Positions 61,230 to 64,000 of a stretch of DNA of 64,000 nt are shown piece by piece. Position 1 is the stretch's first letter. Each line of letters begins with the position of its first letter. The translations under genes were made by a program, and so were the position numbers. Location: the NCBI GenBank assembly GCA_033439795.1, contig JAUTDP010000010.1:1550001-1614000 (forward strand), read 5' to 3'. The notes beneath the pieces are model-generated. The model was not told where the DNA came from and made no database searches. It worked only from the letters and a program-made list of their open reading frames with translations. The DNA comes from Sordaria brevicollis. Lineage: Eukaryota; Ascomycota; Sordariomycetes; Sordariales; Sordariaceae.

Positions 61230-62152
61230 TTGGCACAACAATCCGAATAGCAGAATGGTTATCGGTGACAAAGGCACAGCAAAACAAGACACCAAGACGA
61301 AATCATGAATAGAGGAAAGTGAAAAGAAATCAGGGGAATCTTATTCTGATTTTTGAGGATGCTTAGATAGTTACCTCCAACTGAACATATTTGTATACAA
61401 TTGATCATTTACACCCACCTATTTCTATCCGCGCTTTAGACCGCAATAGGACCTTAAGAGAAACAAGTGAAGAGCTGGCAGAAAACATTTTTCAACATCA
61501 ACTCGAAGGGCATGTCAGTGTCTATTGTTGAAAATTTCGAGTTCAATCAAGTTTACTTCTGTTTGAACCCCGATTTCAACACTCGGTCCCGTGAGCACTG
61601 GCTGTCGCGTTTGCATTCTGTGAAGTCGGACGACATGATCAAACTCGTTGCAATCAAGCCTCCATGTATCTACAAGTTACGAGTCTAGGCCGTAGAGGAA
61701 TGCGTGAGTGACCGCCCCTTCCGTCCGATGTTCGGCGGCGTCCTTCACCGGCACGGCAGGCAGTCACTCGTCCCTCGTCCTCGAAAAGAAATCCCACCGG
61801 TTAACCGTTCAAAACTAGATATAAAAATCATTCTCGAGGCCTCGAAGTTGTTCTTTGAACCTCGCGGCTCCTAGTCAAGCAAATTTTTAACGGGCGAATG
61901 GTCAACGCAATTCTTCCCTACCGCCATCGCGCCTTCCCAAAGGAGCAAGAGTAGAGAACTATCCGTTACCCACGCAGGCATCAACAAAATCACCAAGCCA
62001 CTCAACCATCGCTCACATCCGCATCATCATATCAGTGCGCGGTCACTTTACCCTTTAAGAACGTCAGGAAGTAGGCAGAAGGAGAACACAAAAACCTTAA
62101 CACCACCAGCAACCACCTCACCACTAGCACCGCCCCAACATCAAGAAGCAAG
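61230..62152. other. Intergenic region upstream of the Cys/His-rich gene
   Basis: It contains the 3' region of the helix-turn-helix gene on the left and the promoter and leader of the 62153 gene on the right. The last 150 bases are A/C-rich (ACACCACCAGCAACCACC type), as expected of a fungal leader. A frame at 61467-61688 shows no resemblance to known proteins. Confidence 0.4.
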
Positions 62153-62755
62153 ATGTGCCAAACGGTCCTCTACAAAGACACCAAATGCAAACACCGCTGG
62201 ATGAAAATCACTCGCCCCTGCTTTTTTGGCGGCGGCTTCAGCAACTGTCCTTCCTTCTCCTTTAACACCCACAACCGCCGCCCTCATCCCCACGGCAACA
62301 ACTACTACTCCCCGCTGCCGCCCGTTGGGAACGGACTCTGCCACCAACCTTTATGTCCTTATAAGGGTCATCCCCATGCTAATCACACTCCTTCTCCTTC
62401 TTTTCCACCTTCTACACAAGACCAAGCCCAAGGCCAGATGATCCAACCCCAAGGTCAACTCTACCACCATGGCGAACTTTACCAAGTTGAAGGGTACAAC
62501 TCCTGTCATGTTAACATGCCGGGCTCGCCCTACTACCAAACGCAGCATAACTGCCCTTATCACCAAAACTTGGTGGCTAAACCAGCACCGGCTTGTTACA
62601 TTGCGAGGGGTGAGCCGTGTCCGGAGTGTGATTTGAGGGGAGTGTATGATCGGAACCTGATCAGGATGGTGACGAAGATTAAGAAGGGGGTGAAGCTTGG
62701 TGGTGGACCGAGTGGAGGGGATCCGGGGGTGGAGGTGAGGTGTTGTGTTATGTGA
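62153..62755 (+). CDS. Cys/His-rich small protein of unknown function
   Basis: The protein is 200 residues in one exon. It begins MCQTVLYKDTKCKHRWMKI and has Cys spacing seen in many small fungal hypothetical proteins: CxxxxxxxxCKHRW near the start, a PCFFGGGFSNC stretch, then a middle rich in His, Pro, Gln and Tyr, and a GEPCPECD motif near residue 155. It has no signal peptide or membrane segment. Pairs of Cys with His could bind metal (inference). The ATG is in context AAGATGTGC after an A/C-rich leader. The C-terminus is Gly-rich and ends RCCVM. The coding call rests on composition, start context and the Cys pattern. Confidence 0.7.
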   Translation: MCQTVLYKDTKCKHRWMKITRPCFFGGGFSNCPSFSFNTHNRRPHPHGNNYYSPLPPVGNGLCHQPLCPYKGHPHANHTPSPSFPPSTQDQAQGQMIQPQGQLYHHGELYQVEGYNSCHVNMPGSPYYQTQHNCPYHQNLVAKPAPACYIARGEPCPECDLRGVYDRNLIRMVTKIKKGVKLGGGPSGGDPGVEVRCCVM

Positions 62756-63553
62756 TGGGCAAGCAAGACAAAGAGGCAAGGCTAGTGGTTGGGCTTAAGA
62801 CTGAGTGAGGAGAGGGTGATGAGCGAGGTGGCGAGATGCGAGGCTAGGAAGAAGAAAGGAAGACGAACATGGGATATGGAGGAGAATTTCAATGGATCTG
62901 GGGAAAGGAAAAGGATGGTCAGTCACCTACGGGTATAAGCGAGAGCTTCCAGGAGGATAAAATGGGTATAGAGAGTTTGCTGATTTCTTCCCACCTCCTT
63001 CTCGGTGGGCAATATATCGCCGTCTATCTGTTTTGGGATGTGATACATAAAATAGTTGAAATCCGATGGATGGTTAGGCGCGCCTTGCTTGCTCTCTCTT
63101 TATCTCTTTCCCCGTTCCCGCTAGCAAAGTGATTTTATCCCTGTCCAGAACGCCGCAACGAAAAATCCCAATGCTTTGTCCCTTCTCCGATCCGGTAGGG
63201 CCGATGGTGGTGTTTATATGCGTGATGAATCCGAGGCGAATGGAGGTCGAACTTATTTCGTTGCTGATGTCAAATCCTAGGAGGTGCTCGCTCCTCGATG
63301 TTTAATGAGGCGGACCATCCGTATTCGTTCGTCGTTTCGGAGCGCCACCGGACATTATTTCGGCTTGACCCTTGATCTTCCCAACAAGCACGGTCAAGCT
63401 GGTCGACCGAACGGGGCATATCGAACCGAAAGAATTCCACCATTAACCGTAGTATAGCATCGTATCGTCTTCTGAAAAAGTCTCTTATTCGCACGTCTTT
63501 GTCGCCTGAAGAGACGTACTCCGTGGTCTGACCTCGAAAAGAACGAGGTTCGC
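62756..63553. other. Intergenic 3' region between the Cys/His-rich gene and SmD1
   Basis: The two genes converge here, so both 3' untranslated regions should lie in this stretch. No coding frame is convincing and no terminator-like structure was recognised. Confidence 0.4.
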
Positions 63554-64000
63554 TTAACCACGGCCACGGCCGCGACCGCGACCCATTCCCCTTCCTCTGC
63601 CACGACCACCACGGCCACCTCTGCCGCCGGCGCTGCGCTCGGCTTCCTTTCTCGCCTTGTTCTTGGGCTTGACGGAATCGTCGACGAGCAATGTATCGAG
63701 AGGCAGGGAATCGGGAAGAATGAAGTAACGGATTGTCGAGCCCCTGTAGAAAATTCCATAATTAGCAATGGTGCCCTCCTCCATCTTCAAACTGCCACCC
63801 CTCATCTTCCTCCTCCTCTCGCCGAAAAGCCGCCTCCGACTCACCTGATGTTCATGGCATCTAGAGCCACAGCATCCTGACCCTTGGGGGTCATCTTGAC
63901 GTTACGGAGCGCAGTGTCCATGCGGGGTGTGACGGAGGCGATGGTGCCGTGTACGATTGTGCCATTCTTCAACTCGATCGTCACCGTCTCGTTGGCGCAC
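63554..64000 (-). CDS. smd1: Spliceosomal small nuclear ribonucleoprotein SmD1 (partial, 5' end outside the window)
   Basis: It is a core Sm-ring protein of U1, U2, U4 and U5 snRNPs, acting in pre-mRNA splicing. The window holds an exon from 64000 to 63845 and the last exon 63743-63554, separated by a 101-bp intron (GTGAGT to CAG). The readable sequence begins [20 protein letters not shown] (Sm1 motif), continues [18 protein letters not shown], and has the highly conserved [19 protein letters not shown] (Sm2 motif and following strand). The tail is Lys/Arg then a run of RG/GRG repeats, the dimethylarginine target of this family. Roughly the first ten codons are missing at the window edge. Confidence 0.95.

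Overview
The window looks like a chromosomal segment of a filamentous ascomycete, most likely Neurospora or a close relative in the Sordariales (inference). It joins two very different compositions. Bases 1 to about 17,800 are extremely AT-rich and almost lack the dinucleotides CA and TG while keeping CG, CC and CT. This is the signature of repeat-induced point mutation (RIP, C to T at CpA). The rest, 17,900-64,000, has ordinary composition and compact genes with short introns (mostly 52-213 bp) and GTRNGY-like donors.

RIP zone (1-17,800). It contains a full-length Ty3/Gypsy-type LTR retrotransposon on the minus strand (7870-15108, LTRs of 253 bp, possibly 256) and a second copy of the same family (1388-5171) that lacks its 3' end and has an internal deletion of about 2.3 kb. 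Degenerate gag zinc-knuckle, reverse transcriptase and integrase motifs can still be read on the minus strand, interrupted by TAA/TAG codons. The remaining RIP DNA (1-1387, 5172-7869, 15109-17800) could not be assigned to a family.

Genic zone. The order is: DIP2/UTP12 of the small-subunit processome (+); an MTQ2-like eRF1 methyltransferase (-), convergent with it; a candidate small Cys-containing gene (-); a YVC1/TRPY-type cation channel with six exons (-); mitochondrial ATP synthase subunit 4/b (-); the 40S biogenesis factor NOC4 (+), divergent from the ATP synthase gene; about 12.9 kb without a recognisable gene; a bZIP transcription factor (+) with a predicted membrane segment and a long leader free of upstream ATGs; about 9.3 kb without a recognisable gene; a Sel1-repeat protein (-); a helix-turn-helix protein with Pro-rich middle and acidic tail (+); a Cys/His-rich 200-residue protein (+); and the spliceosomal core protein SmD1 (-), cut by the window end.

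Most recognised genes are housekeeping and unrelated in pathway, as is usual in fungal chromosomes. DIP2 and NOC4 both act in 40S ribosome assembly but lie about 8 kb apart with no sign of co-regulation. I found no CRISPR, bacterial-type operon or secondary-metabolite cluster. The most unusual items are the bZIP protein with its ATG-free leader in a 24-kb gene-poor region, and the RIP zone.
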